64,000 nt of DNA, taken from Liopterus haemorrhoidalis. Its lineage: Eukaryota; Arthropoda; Insecta; Coleoptera; Dytiscidae. Below the pieces are notes generated by a model, which made no database searches, was not told where the DNA came from, and saw only the letters and a list, made by a program, of their open reading frames with translations. This document shows positions 44,820-56,409 of this stretch, piece after piece. The stretch covers positions 9,572,625 to 9,636,624 of the forward strand of contig OZ020624.1 in assembly GCA_963971575.1 (NCBI GenBank). Direction: 5' to 3'. The position numbers and the translations under genes were made by a program. Position 1 is the first letter of the stretch. Every line of letters starts with the position of its first letter.

Positions 44820-46080
44820 TATTATTGTTAATATATTGGAGTGGACAGGAAGTTGACTCAAAAGCTTTATATGGAATGATCAATATCTTAATTAAAAAAA
44901 GTATTTTGCAATTTCGATAAGTAGGAGTTAAAAAATCGAATGAAATTTAAAGGTTAACTAGAGGAGGAGTACTGTAATAAAACGTGTATACGTATATAGA
45001 AGCTAGTACAAAAACTAATTAAAATTTTTAGTAACTACTGAACCCATAATTAAATTTCTAATAAGAAATATCCTATCAAAATTTTTCATCATTTTTTTTC
45101 AATATTAAACGCTTGCCACATGTTATTTTTAGGATATACCAACAAAATGGTGCTTACCGAAAAATTAATAATATTTTTAGAAGTGAACATGGATTTTTAA
45201 TTAAGCACACTAAAAGTTGAATTAGACATTTAATTTAAAAATCCACAAATTTCTTATAACTGAAATGTGTAGAAACTAAATAAGAGGATGAAAAAGTAAA
45301 AAGAAAACAGTTATAGCCTACAATTTTATTTATATAGATAACAATTTATGTACCACTTTGAATTTAGCAGCAGAAAAATACAAGATTTCATATTATAACG
45401 CCACTTGTATTTAGTATAATCATGATCAAAAAACACCATAATCCAATTTGTAGCAAGATGAAAAAACTGTGGTTCTACGCTTGGTTTTTATGAATGAATC
45501 TGTGATCGAATGGTTGTGGTTATCAGGTTCAGACAGGAAAAAGAATCAGTATAAAACCGCACAAAAATATTAGTGTTTTATGATCCAAAACAATATTGCT
45601 AATCACTTGAATTATATTAACAGCAGAGCGCTCTCGCGGCATTTTGGGGACTATTATTTACTGATTATAAGTTTTTAGGTAAAATGTAAGAAAATTATTG
45701 TAATGGAGATAAATTTTGATTGTTCGTTTACGTAAAGGTGTCTCCAAATACATCAATATAATTTTTGAGTTGATGTTTAGGTATGCATGCTTTTAAATAT
45801 AATACAGTTAGTTAATTAAAACTAACATTTCTTCGCACTACACCTGTGCACGCACATAGGCGGTTACTGAAAAAGGCAGCCGCGCAAATTAACATTATTT
45901 TAATACATATTCTCAAAATTATCATCCGGGAATTTTTTTCCCCCAAATCCCCTTTTCCACTACAAGGTATAGATTATTCTTCTTCCTAGTTCCATAAAAT
46001 CAATAATTTTATTGTAATTTAAATTTCAAAAAACATGTGTTAAAACAGAGTTTTGGGATTCTCTAAGGGAATAGAGTCTT
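44820..46080. other. No gene seen
   Basis: AT-rich; contains the right arm of the 55-bp inverted repeat at 45252-45307. Confidence 0.5.
45252..45307. repeat. 55-bp inverted repeat, right arm
   Basis: Reverse complement of 42751-42805. Confidence 0.8.
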
Positions 46081-46105
46081 GGGTCTGAGGTACAGTTAGG
46101 AGTAC

Positions 46106-46470
46106 TCATTTCGCAAGATCTTTGTGCGTACCATCGATTATTGGGGAATTAGTACTTCGGACTGTATGATGTTTTATTGCTCTATGTCCTTTTAGGTTTC
46201 TCACTGTTACCGTAATGGTTTTTCCGGTACTTGTACCGATGAAATTGTCGTTGTTGTTACAATTCATGTATTTTAACAGGTGTTTAGCTCTCAGGGAGTT
46301 CTGAACTTCGGTCTTGATATACCGTTCGAGGTACCATTCTCTCATTACCCTTGTGCGTACCATTGTTTTCGGGGGATTTGTGCGTCGAATTGTATGATTG
46401 TTCCGGATTTCATTGCCTGTTTTTGGGTTCTTTCACTGTTTTATTTGGATGTGAAGTTTTTTTTTTCGCG
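46106..46470. repeat. Direct duplication of ~110 bp, 230 bp apart
   Basis: TTTGTGCGTACCATCGATTA ... ACTGTATGATGTTTTATTGC ... TTCTCACTGTTA at 46121-46208 recurs as TTGTGCGTACCATTGTTTTC ... TTGTATGATTGTTCCGGA ... TTTCACTGTT at 46350-46440. The minus strand of the first copy is open for 85 codons (GTSTGKTITVTVRNLKGHRA), possibly an old retroelement polyprotein, but I cannot assign it. Confidence 0.55.
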
Positions 46471-47004
46471 TCGTCATTTTTCAGCCGCCCACCATCCAAA
46501 AAGTCCTTGATATGGAAAATAAATGATAATTAGTTGGTTAAAGGTCGGGATTGTATGATAGAGGCGAAAAGTGTCCCAGTGAAATTCGACAAGTCAAGTG
46601 GTTATGGATTTATGTATAAATGAATCTTTGGACAAAGAATTTTATCTATCAAACAAGTTACATAAAAATCTGCTAAAAAACGGTTATGTGGGCGATGACA
46701 GAAGGCTGTAAAAGGACTAACTACACAGCAAAAATTCATAAGGGTAAAAGTTCATTCGCAGTTTGTTTGAAGCTTTAGTGTTTCATTTAAAAAAAGTAAA
46801 AAGTTCACTATTTTAAACCAAATCACCGTGTAATTTTTATGAAATATTACTTTTTCAGTGTTAAAATGAACACTACTTTAACACTATTTATTTTCTAACT
46901 CTGTAATATTTTTTCTAACTTTGTAATTTAACCAGTATGTAAATGTAAACTTTACACTAAATTTAACCAAAAAAGAAGTGTAAATAATTAACACGAAAGC
47001 GAGG

Positions 47005-47055
47005 GACTTCATAGTGCATTAAAAGTTCATTTTTAAGTGTAAGTACTATGAAGTC
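47005..47055. repeat. Hairpin, 11-bp arms
   Basis: GACTTCATAGT and ACTATGAAGTC separated by 29 bases, in a region rich in AAGTGTTAAA-like self-complementary motifs (46690-47085). Confidence 0.7.
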
Positions 47056-47178
47056 TCTTAAACACTTTTTTTAGAGTGTACCATCTTGTATCATAGTTAT
47101 ATTATAAAAACGCTAAAATATAGTGCAAGTATTCAAACATAAAACAAAATGTTTGATTCTCTCAGGAAGAGAATAAAC

Positions 47179-47480
47179 CTATCCACGACAAGTCATCGCA
47201 TAAAGATCATCGCACAGGTTAATGATACATTTTGTGACAATGTTTAACAGAAAAATCTGTGTCACACGTCTCACACATAGAAGACCCTTCACCTCGTAGA
47301 AGATCTGGGGTCCACCAACAAGGACGAGGTTGCTCCTGCAGAAAGAACCCCATGGTTTAATGTCCCCCATAATCTGTCTTAACATTGTGTAGGTAAGCTA
47401 TTCCACTCATGCTGCCATTTACTTAACAACAGTTGTTTAAGATGACTTTTTGCGTTATCTGGAAATAACTAACTCATGTC
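47179..47480 (-). pseudogene. LINE C-terminal fragment
   Basis: The minus strand has LRQIMGDIKPWGSFCRSNLV and, shifted, other pieces equivalent to the region after RNase H/RT in jockey/I-like LINEs. Diverged sister of 50150-50470, where the motif is clearer. Confidence 0.5.
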
Positions 47481-48542
47481 AATCCTAAGTCGATGGGAAG
47501 TGGCTTTTGCACCCACGTCAGCAACATTCTTTCATACCAACTGTTGGAAATATTAATTAATATTTTTGTTATGTTGCGTAAACAAATTTTAATAATTTTA
47601 GGCTTCACAGGAAAAGGTTCCTAATTCCTTTTAATTTAAGCCGACATCTGGGGTCCATATTTTTTATTAGTTCTTAAGATGTACTAGAACTGAATATTAA
47701 GAATTCAGTCACTATTCAGATTTTGTATCTGCAACACTGTTCTTTTCATTTTGTTTAATAAACTTTATTAACCTACCAGCTCTCTTTTATTATATTCTTG
47801 TCTTACACAGGATAACGTAATCCCAACACCAACATAACCCGGTATCTCAAATATAATACGACATTACTAAGAAATTTTATAAATAACTTAATCGTCAGAA
47901 TTTTCATCTTGCGATACTATTCAGTCAACTTATGCTAAAGTATATAAGTAATATCTACCTATTTAGAATACAGGGATAATAGGGGAAAATCAAAACGTAA
48001 CGCTGACCATGAAGCTTCCATATAGTGCAAGCGATCTAGAAAGAGAGAACTTATCTTTTGTCCTCTGTCAAGTACTCGATGTAAAACAATTATTATTATT
48101 TATATGGAAGAAAATGTAATGTCAGTCGTTGATTTTACTGAACGCCCTCAATATTAAATTATCCCATTTAATAACATATTTGTTACAATGAATAGGTTCA
48201 GATATTTGATAGTAAAGTATATTTCTAAACGCTAAACAATATTTATTACCAATAATGTAAGATTGTTTATGGGTCTTGTTACACAAGGTGTGAAATAAGG
48301 TCACTATGATACATTTAAATCGACAGGAATGAATTACTGATAGATTACTTGTGGAATGATTAGAATTAGAATTGATACATATCAGTTATCAACGCAAGAA
48401 ATATATAGCTACCTGTTGCATTAATAAAAATTGCGTAGATATCTAATTTCTTGTCATACTTTTGTCTATGATACAGTATAGTCAGAAAGATCTGGATAGG
48501 AACACTGAACATCCGTTGACCAGTAAGAACTAGCGATATATA

Positions 48543-49372
48543 CAGGTGCGCGGCCAAAATCCGGACAAATTAATCAATTTTTTCAAAGTATATTTTTTAT
48601 TGTAAAAATTAAAAAGTTAACCAAAATTTTCTTGCCAAATAATGTGCAACGTCATAGAGAAGACATTTATTCAATATATCCCCCACTTGCTTGAATAACC
48701 GCCTCCAATCGTGGTCTGAAGCGTTCGCATGCACGTTGTAATGCGTTACGGTCCATATCATTGAAAGCTGCTTTAATAGCGGATTGAAGTGATGCTACAT
48801 TTGGATGTCTGGAATTATTCGTGACTTTCAATCACGCTCCATACATAAAAGTCCAAAGGATTCAAATCAGGGCTGTTGGGAGGCCAGAATTCTTTTGACC
48901 AAAACATGTCAACATTGTCCGACAACCAGTTTTGCACTAAGTGACTAGTGTGGGCGGTAGCGGAGGTCCTCCTGAATGATTTGACGCATAATTGTTTCAC
49001 TGACTCCGACCATCGATGACAATTTTCGAATCGACTGTCCTGGATCTTGCAAAATCAGCTCCTGAGCCCGTTGAATGACCTCAGGCGTCCTGACAACGCA
49101 CTCCTTCGAGTGTATCTTCCTCGCTGGTGTTGCAGCACCTTCCTTCGACTCCTCCGACTTATTATATTTCGCGACGATATCATAAACCGTCGATCTCGGG
49201 TAACCGAAAAATCGAATAATTTCTGTCGCTGAGCGCCCAGCGCGAATCCTTTCAATTATCGCAGCTCTTCGGTTATATTCCGCACTTTGTTTCAACATTG
49301 CGACAATTTCAAGTGATATAGAACAGCGGGAAATTCAAATCTAATTTTGTCCGGATTTTGGCCGCGCACCAC
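48543..49372 (-). mobile_element. Deleted Tc1/mariner element, 830 bp
   Basis: Both ends share GGTGCGCGGCCAAAATCCGG in inverted orientation (from 48545 and to 49370). TA precedes the left end; the right flank has changed. The internal transposase has lost its middle, so this is a non-autonomous derivative that still keeps both termini. Confidence 0.85.
48680..49298 (-). pseudogene. Tc1/mariner transposase, catalytic middle deleted
   Basis: The frame 48945-49298 starts with ATG and encodes the DNA-binding half: YNRRAAIIERIRAGRSATEI, FFGYPRSTVYDIVAKY, then PEVIQRAQELILQDPGQSIR and KLSSMVGVSETIMRQII, two helix-turn-helix units of Tc1/mariner type. Near 48955 the sequence jumps, one frame over, to the C-terminal part: LVQNWLSDNVDMFWSKEFWP, then the third catalytic Asp in SPDLNPLDFYVW, and after another shift MDRNALQRACERFRPRLEAV ending GYIE and stop near 48680. 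The first and second catalytic aspartates are absent. About 110-120 codons are missing. Confidence 0.9.
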
Positions 49373-50145
49373 AATTTAATATATGTAGTAAAGGTGAAAT
49401 AAATAAATTAATTCACCTACATAACGATTTAAAAAGGCACACTTTTATTTTACTGACTCGTCAAGTTCACCCATTTAATACCAGGCATGGGCAGATTTTT
49501 GCAGGGCACAAGCTACATCAAATTTTCTATGAGTATCGCGGTCCGCTACCTATTTATTACAATATAATAATAACAAAAGTCTGCTACCTCTCTAAATTGC
49601 AAGATGCAGAAAACGGTATAACTCTGGACTCTTCGTATTGCACATGCGCATTGAAATTTCGCGACTGTATATCACCAGGGTTTGGGATGTTTGATTAGCT
49701 TCTGTGTGTGACAGCTCTTTTTCGGCGACTGAACGTATTCAATGAAGCGTACTTTCTTGAGCCGATGAACGTATTATCGGGTTATTGACGTATTTACGTG
49801 CACTTCGGATGAAGGCATGTGGTCATCTACAAATTCAAGTCCAAGTACACACAGCCACCTCTATGTGAATAGCCGATTCTCGTCTCTAGCCGAAGGTGTA
49901 CGAGAATTTTTTTTTTTTTACGTTTAGCTGTCTAGCGTAATATGGTCACCCAAATATTTTTTGTCGGTCCACCAGTGGATCACGATCGACGTTTTGTCAC
50001 CCCTGCATTATAACTTTTTATTATAAATAGTTAGTTATTTTTTTTGTGCGTAGCAACGATGGCTATTTGCGCCTAAAACAGCCCATCTAAATGACTAAAA
50101 TATATATAAAATAGTAAATTAAACAGTAAAGTTCCTCAGGAGAAT
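49373..50145. other. No gene seen; possible hAT remains
   Basis: CAGGCATGGGCAGATTTTTG near 49485 and CGGTCCACCAGTGGATCACG...TCACCCCTG near 49975-50005 look like ends of a hAT-type element, but flanks do not match. Not called. Confidence 0.35.
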
Positions 50146-50149
50146 TTGT

Positions 50150-50470
50150 CCATGAGTACCCTGTCGTCACTTAAATCATCTGACAAGTCATAGCACAGGC
50201 CTAAGCTCTCCCTGATATCCTCGAACTGTATTAAAATATATTAAAATGTATAACACAGACAAATCTGTGTTACACGTCTCGCAAGTTGGAGACTTTTCAC
50301 CTCGAAGGAGTTGTCCATGGGTCCACCAACAGTGACCTATACGAAGGCGTGTCATGGCCTTGTGGTTAATCCTGCTGGAAGAACTCCATGGTTAACGTCT
50401 CCCTGAATCTGCCTCAGCTTTATATTTTATGTGCTGTTCCAATCATGTTGCCATTTGGCTAACGCAAGAT
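50150..50470 (-). pseudogene. LINE C-terminal fragment (jockey/I-like)
   Basis: The minus strand reads MTRLRIGHCWWTHGQLLRGE followed by KSPTCETCNTDLSVIH. The T-R-L-R-I-G-H ... T-H-G-x-L-L-R-G-E-x-x-P-x-C-x-x-C pattern is the conserved cysteine-containing tail of jockey/I-type LINE polyproteins. Frames are broken. Confidence 0.8.
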
Positions 50471-50584
50471 GTTTCAGATGGCTCTTCGCTTTTATTAAAA
50501 ATAGATCATGGATGCTACACTTCAATAACGTACCAGCTCAGATTTTCACTCTTGGTTCCCATCCACCATTCAGAGACATCATTT

Positions 50585-50720
50585 TCAAACGTTTGAAGAG
50601 ATAAAAACAATTCGGAAGCTGATTTAAACGCGATTCCAAAAACTGTCTGTTTCCATAAGTGGAAATACGCTGACAACAATGTATAGCCACAGAAGAGCAG
50701 TATTTCGAAGGAGGTAATTT
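50585..50720 (+). pseudogene. Fossil mariner C-terminal fragment
   Basis: Reads HHFQTFEEIKT, then after a shift EADLNAIPKTVCFHKWKYA, the C-terminal end of SETMAR/irritans-type mariner transposase. Similar to 7110-7180. It ends near the normal stop region. Confidence 0.65.
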
Positions 50721-51465
50721 AAATGTTAAATAATTCGTTGTTAGTAATGTTTTATGACGCTAGTCCGCGAATTTTTGAACCTCGTAAGACATTAAAAAAA
50801 TAGTATTGCCTAATTTATTGATAGTTTCAAATTTGTTAATAATCTCTAATCCAAATAAACAATCGTTTCTACATTAATAATGAACTAATTGAATAAATAT
50901 TTTAATTATATTGAAATTAAAGTTGTACTGGCAAATTAAGGTAGTTCCGGTGTACGCCGCCATGTTGTGAAGGCGCCACAATTATCGTGCGAGCAATCGA
51001 CACGGAGGAAGAACACATTACGTCGCTACTGTTATTATTATCATTATTATGTTACCTGGCAGGTGAGGTGGCCAACCAGTAGCCAGTTCTCGTTACACGT
51101 CACGACCAATGGTGAGTCGCTATATCTCTCCTCTCTCCCGGTTACTCCGCACCAACGACTACCGAAATATGTGACCATCATAAGAGATATTAACATGTTG
51201 ATGGCCATCTTGGAAAATGTAGATGGAGGAAATTAAAAGAAACTAATTAAATAACGATTTTCGGGAAATAAATTGCTGGATTCAGGTAGTTTGAGGTAAT
51301 TTAATTAATACCTTAAATATTTATAATACTTTTAAGCAAAATTAAATTGATAGTAACAACACTTGTTTTTAGTTTTAATTATTCAAAATGTAATTTTCAA
51401 AAATTTAAAGCGAATTAATGATTGTAAATTTAATTTTGTAACACATATTAATGTGGATTTCACTT

Positions 51466-51532
51466 GGATGAAGATGGAGATGAAGATGAAGATGAAGATG
51501 AAGATGAAGATGAAGATGAAGATGAAGAGGAA
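51466..51532 (+). repeat. GATGAA microsatellite
   Basis: About 11 hexamer units (GATGAA), with one GGAGAT variant; open in several frames by its nature. Confidence 0.95.
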
Positions 51533-52029
51533 AGAGAACAGAATGGTTAAGTAGAAGGTCTTTCCAGGTATACCTATCGCTAGGAAAGTTTTATTTAGGT
51601 TTGATAAAAAAAATAAGTTTAGCGTCATGTAGGTATCTTTCTCAATAATTATCTGGCGTGGTCGTTGTAGTTAAAGCATCTGTCCCTCTGTATTTCTGCT
51701 TTTCCTCGCTAATCAACTGACTGAGTGCCTGAGCTTTACAGCGATTTTTTTTTTTTGAACACGGGATTGCAAATCAGACTATCATAGTATAAATAAGGTT
51801 TAGTTCTTAGCATTGATGTTTTTAGAGAATTTATTTCCTTATAATTTTAAGCTTTTTTGCTTGATTTTAATTATTTGTATATTTTTTTATATACCTACAT
51901 ACAATCATCATCATCAATGGCGCAGCAGCCCAAAGTGAACCTAGATCTCCCGCTTCCAGGTTTCACGACCATATTTCCAATTTATGTACATTCAGGAGTA
52001 ATATGATCAGTATTATGTCCATTTTTCAG

Positions 52030-52739
52030 TATATATTAGAAGAGATGAATTATTTAACATTTAAATTGTCAGTTTCGAAAAATTACCTTTCTGTTGCCAT
52101 TAGTCGTTGTCAGCGTCTTTTCCACTTCTGGAAACACAAATTTTGCATATTTTTGGAAATGGCATTTAGATTTTAAATTTGTTTTATCTCTTCAGTCGTT
52201 CGAAAACGACAACCTTTTATCGAACTCTTCAGTTTTGAAGTTCCACAAAGGTCTTGTATATAGCCCCATTTATGCAACATATCTCCATATCGACCGTGTC
52301 CTATCCGAATTCTATTTAATCTGCACCAAAAGTGGCGAGGTAAATCAAATTCCGCTGTTTTTTCTGGCTGGTGTGAGACATTATTTTTTGGTTTGGGGGG
52401 CGGTATTTTGCTACTCTTGTATCCAAGACTGCTGGAGGTTGAAATTACCCCTTAGTGTGGCATATGGAGCCTTCCTTGATTTTAAACTATTCCTGGATAA
52501 ATTATCAAGATCTTCATGGATAGGCAACTTCTACTCTTTCTTTTCATTAATGCCTGACATTAGATTCTTTTAAGACTGGCTGACGGCGTAGATGTGGCTC
52601 AGTTTGGCAAGTATTCTTTAGGAGTAGATATGACGATTCCTGATATACGCATTATGTTGTTCAGTTGGGTATCTATCTTCCCTACGTATGAGCTATTTAG
52701 CCGTATAGGAGAACAATACTCCGCAGTTGAATAAACTTA
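52030..52739 (-). pseudogene. Decayed LINE polyprotein tail
   Basis: Minus strand, right to left: VYSTAEYCSPIRLNSSYVGK and IDTQLNNIMRISG (RT thumb and connection), then KSRKAPYATLKGNF, and GEFDLPRHFWCRLNRIRIGH with MLHKWGYIQD. These are recognisable pieces of an arthropod LINE protein tail (consensus ... CRLNRIRTGHGRCxxxLHKWG). Many frameshifts. The 159-codon plus-strand frame at 52094-52573 is merely the antisense of this. Confidence 0.75.
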
Positions 52740-53350
52740 AGCTGCGTTCAGAGATCTTAAATTAGTCGACTATTCACTATGCGTTGTGGAGATGTTTATT
52801 AGACAGTTTTAAAGTTTAAGGCAGCGTTTAGAGCTATGGAAATTAGTGCGTTACGAATAGTGCTACAACTATGTGCCTTTTTACGACGGCGTCATCTGGC
52901 AAGAATTCATATACACACCAGTTTTACCAGTGAAAGGCCGAAAGTCCCTTCGTAAAATGTTTATTATCTATTATCGTTTTTCTAATTCTGCTGTCCTAGA
53001 TTTTTACTAATTAAACCTAACCTAATTGCCTAATTTGATCATATTTAATGTTTATTTTTATAATTTTGATCGAGATTTGTTGTTATCGATGCGATGGCAT
53101 TTTGTTTGGTTCTGTAAAGACATGCAATGTAATCATTCTCTACGATGTAGACTGAGATAGCCAATGTGTGTTTATATGTCTGTCTCATTAAAACAACGCA
53201 CTAATTACAAAGGTTGGAAAACTATCGACAATCGACAACATATAATACATTAACTTTTGAGCTGTAAACGCTCGCTCGCGTTTCTATATAACAAATTTGT
53301 TAGTGACTATAGTTCTATAGTCGACTAATTTAAGAGATGTGAACGCAGCT
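52740..53350. mobile_element. MITE family AAGCTGCG, copy 2 (~611 bp)
   Basis: AGCTGCGTTCAGAGATCTTA at the left and the inverted AGAGATGTGAACGCAGCT at the right. Opposite orientation to copy 1. An extra internal GGCAGCGTTTAGAGCT near 52822 resembles the terminus, hinting at a nested or duplicated end. Confidence 0.85.
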
Positions 53351-53759
53351 CAAGGCTAAATTAGCTGTTGGTATTGTGTTCGCAGTGGCTCCCCAACTTG
53401 AACCAGCTAAATTAGATATTGTATTATTGTGAAACGAAAATTACTAACACGACAACGTGCTAAATTCAAACACCTTTGAATCATGAATGAACGCTCTGTA
53501 CATTAATAAAAAAATATATAAATATAAATGAATAAGTAATGAAAATTAAACTCCTGAAAAATGTAATTATATCTCTTATGTGTAAGTGTGCTTATATAGC
53601 GTAAAATATCTGATGTATAGTATATCCGGCTATTTTCGCCTAACCATACTTTTGTTTGCCATTATTTTGTAAAGGAAATGTTACGTATTTTTTACCTAAA
53701 GTTGGCTGTGTATTAGATAATGTGGCGCCTCGCAATATGGCGGCCTTCACCGGAACTAT

Positions 53760-54232
53760 TTGACGTGGTAGGGATTGGACAGGAAGTCGGTTTCCCACAC
53801 TTTTTAATTATAATGGCTTTTAAAATGGAGGCGATTTAAGATTGTGGAAGGAATATGTATTATTAAATATACATTTTTGTAATTATTTAGTGTGTTTTTG
53901 AGATAATGTCACTTGTAATTTTTTTAGAATTGGTTGGGAATGGTGGTTTCTTGGAATTTTTTTAGTTTCTTTGTCTTGTTCTGGAAATGAGTCGTTCTTG
54001 TTATTTTATATTCCTTTTGTAATTTACCTGAAATACAAAAAAATGTATTGTTGTATATTTGTTACCATTAACACTTTTTGGTCCTTTATGATTTCTTGTA
54101 AATACAGGATGTTGCAGAAAAGACTCGTAATTTGCTGTATTTTTAAGAGTAATTTGAGATTTACTTGTGACTCCCTCCTCCTTTATAATTTAGCTGTTGT
54201 TAAAAAATTAAATGATATAAATAATATTTGTA
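53760..54232. other. No gene seen
   Basis: A 104-codon frame at 53971-54285 has no known motif and runs into a hAT element. Confidence 0.4.
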
Positions 54233-54240
54233 GATCTCTG

Positions 54241-54497
54241 CAGTGGCGCACACAGATTTTTGGCTGGGGGAGGGTCCAATTATAGATATAATTTTTATAA
54301 AGAAATATTATATATTTAAAACTTATTATAAACAATAACAATGATTATGAAATTTATTGTAATAATATTTATAATTTATAATCATTTTGGAAATGTTTTT
54401 ATGAATATTTGTACAATGAATTTCAACGTAGGTACAATTAAAATTTCGTACAGGGGTGGTCCGGACCCGTTGGACCCCCCCCTTGTGTGCGCCAGTG
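54241..54497. mobile_element. Non-autonomous hAT element, 257 bp
   Basis: Ends CAGTGGCGCACACA and TGTGTGCGCCAGTG. Exact 8-bp duplication GATCTCTG at 54233-54240 and 54498-54505. Non-coding. Confidence 0.93.
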
Positions 54498-54574
54498 GAT
54501 CTCTGGCACTTTATGAAAACCACGTGATCAGCCTACCGGTTCGGATATATTACTAATACCTACAACTCAGCGCT

Positions 54575-54960
54575 GGATTTAATATTAATGAAGCCCTAAG
54601 CTGAAAAGTTTTTTGGAGGCCCTTTTTGTATTAAATAATAATAATAAAAATAATAGGATCTCAACACCTATATAGGCGTATAAGGGGCAGAGAAGGTAAG
54701 TTCTCCGTTTCTAGACCGCCGGTTATAGACATGAAAGCCACGTGGTCAGTGTGACGTTACAACCGGTCTTATTATCACTGAATAAACAGGTACTCACTTT
54801 AAGTATTAAGTACTTGGGGCTGAGTCGACCCCAGAGCTGAATGCACAATTTCGGAAGATAAAGATCGTAGCTTTATTCAATTTATATGCCCTTTCAAATG
54901 TGAGGCCCTAAGGTAGAGGCTTGTTTAGCTTAATGGTAAATCCGGCCATGCTACTGCTTA
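54575..54960. repeat. Possible hAT element with GCCCTAAG ends
   Basis: CAGCGCTGGATTTAATATTA and, inverted at the right, a GCCGGATTTACCATTAAGC terminus. Contains the dispersed repeat shared with 21430-21590 (54700-54850). No matching target duplication. Confidence 0.45.
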
Positions 54961-55138
54961 ACGTAGCTCAACAAACCTAGTAAGGTGAAGTATTAATTTT
55001 TTGGGGTATCGGTCTAATAAAACTTATTTCTTTTCTTGTCAAATAGTTAAAACATATTTTATTTGCTGACTAGTTTCGATTCTTTCTGAATCATTTTCAA
55101 AGCCTAAAAGAAATTGAATTACAAAATTATTACATCGA

Positions 55139-55142
<4 letters not shown>

Positions 55143-55174
<32 letters not shown>
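55143..55174. repeat. AT dinucleotide repeat
   Basis: 16 uninterrupted AT units. Confidence 0.95.
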
Positions 55175-55176
<2 letters not shown>

Positions 55177-55515
55177 TTATTCCGTGTCTGTATTATATTT
55201 GGTAAAGTTATTGGGAATAGCGGTGGAGGAAAAAGTAAACTCAATATTTACATGTACCCGATATTTCGACTTGACTTTTCAAGTCTTTTTCAAGGGCTGA
55301 AAATAGTATAATTAAAATTATAAATATAAAACATAATTTTAAGTGCAGACTTACAAGTAAAATTTAAGAGTTGCCTCTGTTGTAACACATTAAAAGAATA
55401 AATAAATTAGAGTTAAAATAGAACATTACAATTAATATCACATTGAAAAATTACACTTTAAAATTGTTATCACAGATCTGTATATTGATTAAAATAGTAT
55501 TAAATAAATAAATCT

Positions 55516-55584
55516 ACTTGTATTAAAATAAGAAGAACTTTCTTATTTTAATACAAGTTAGAACAGAATGATTCTGTTCTAACT
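55516..55584. repeat. Two adjoining perfect hairpins
   Basis: 18-bp arms at 55516-55533 and 55541-55558 around a 7-base loop (arms start ACTTGTATTAAAATAAGA), directly followed by a 29-bp palindrome at 55556-55584 (AGTTAGAACAGAAT, one base, ATTCTGTTCTAACT). Confidence 0.95.
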
Positions 55585-55732
55585 GGTGTAAACTATTCAC
55601 ACACCTCCTCAGACTGATGATGACCACATTTTCGTGGCCGAAACGTCTCCATTTTATTAATTCATAATATATATTTTATAATTTGACGATCAACAAAGAA
55701 GTTTTATTTATACATACTCACGTCAAGATCCA

Positions 55733-55736
<4 letters not shown>

Positions 55737-55824
<88 letters not shown>
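55737..55824. repeat. AT dinucleotide repeat, 88 bp
   Basis: About 44 uninterrupted AT units. Confidence 0.95.
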
Positions 55825-55831
<7 letters not shown>

Positions 55832-56409
55832 AAATAAACTTACTTGCAAATATAAAAAGTATATAAAAATTGTTAATAAAATGTTAAAAAAATAAATAGA
55901 TAAATAGTTAAAAAATTAAATCAATACTTAAAATACACATTGAATATATTTCAATTTAACGGACATTTTGTCCGTTAAACTCTGTTATTTTGAGCGAGAT
56001 TTGTTGTAATCGGCGCGATGACATTTTGTTAGGTTATGTAAAGACATACAATGTAAACGTACTCTACGATGCAGACTGAGATAGCCAATGTGTTTATATG
56101 TCTGTCTCATTAAAACAACTCACTAACTACAAAGTTTGGAAAACTGTCAACAATCGACAACGTATAACGCAGTGGCGCTCACTAATTTTTCCATGCGTTC
56201 TATTTTCAAAATACAAACTTAACCGCGATCTACCCTAACCCTAATTTTTGGGTTTGAATTGTAATATAACCTGATTTTTAAAGGAAGGAGAATTTGGACA
56301 AAGAATAAACATGGCACATAACGAATAATTATTTGTAATTTAATTTAAAACGTACAAAAACTTATTTTGAATCTTTTGCAGCATTTGATTTTCAGCATTG
56401 CATTCCATC

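Larger units (their letters stand above)
50944..53756. mobile_element. Composite bounded by 36-bp TIRs, 2.8 kb
   Basis: GTTCCGGTGTACGCCGCCAT... at 50944-50979 is inverted at 53721-53756 (GTTCCGGTGAAGGCCGCCAT... on the minus strand), about 85% identical over 36 bp. TA flanks both ends. Inside are an AAGATG microsatellite, a decayed LINE and a MITE. Either a large TIR element that accumulated insertions or two copies of a short element in opposite orientation. Confidence 0.6.
55060..55660. repeat. Three hairpin motifs of the form TGA...stem...GAAAC
   Basis: (1) minus strand at 55070-55108, GATTC-AGAAA-GAATC then GAAACTAGTC. (2) minus strand at 55258-55300, GACTTG-AAAAGT-CAAGTC then GAAATATCG. 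(3) plus strand at 55612-55645, CTGATGATGACCAC-ATTTTC-GTGGCCGAAACGTC. Such motifs are common near the 3' ends of some retroelements; the third keeps a hammerhead-like CTGATGA/GAAAC core, but helix III cannot be confirmed. Confidence 0.45.

Noticed and set aside
49485..50005. hAT element by CAGGCATGGG and CACCCCTG-like ends
   Set aside because: Ends match poorly and no 8-bp duplication was found.
52094..52573. 159-codon plus-strand frame
   Set aside because: Antisense of a decayed LINE whose motifs are clear on the minus strand.
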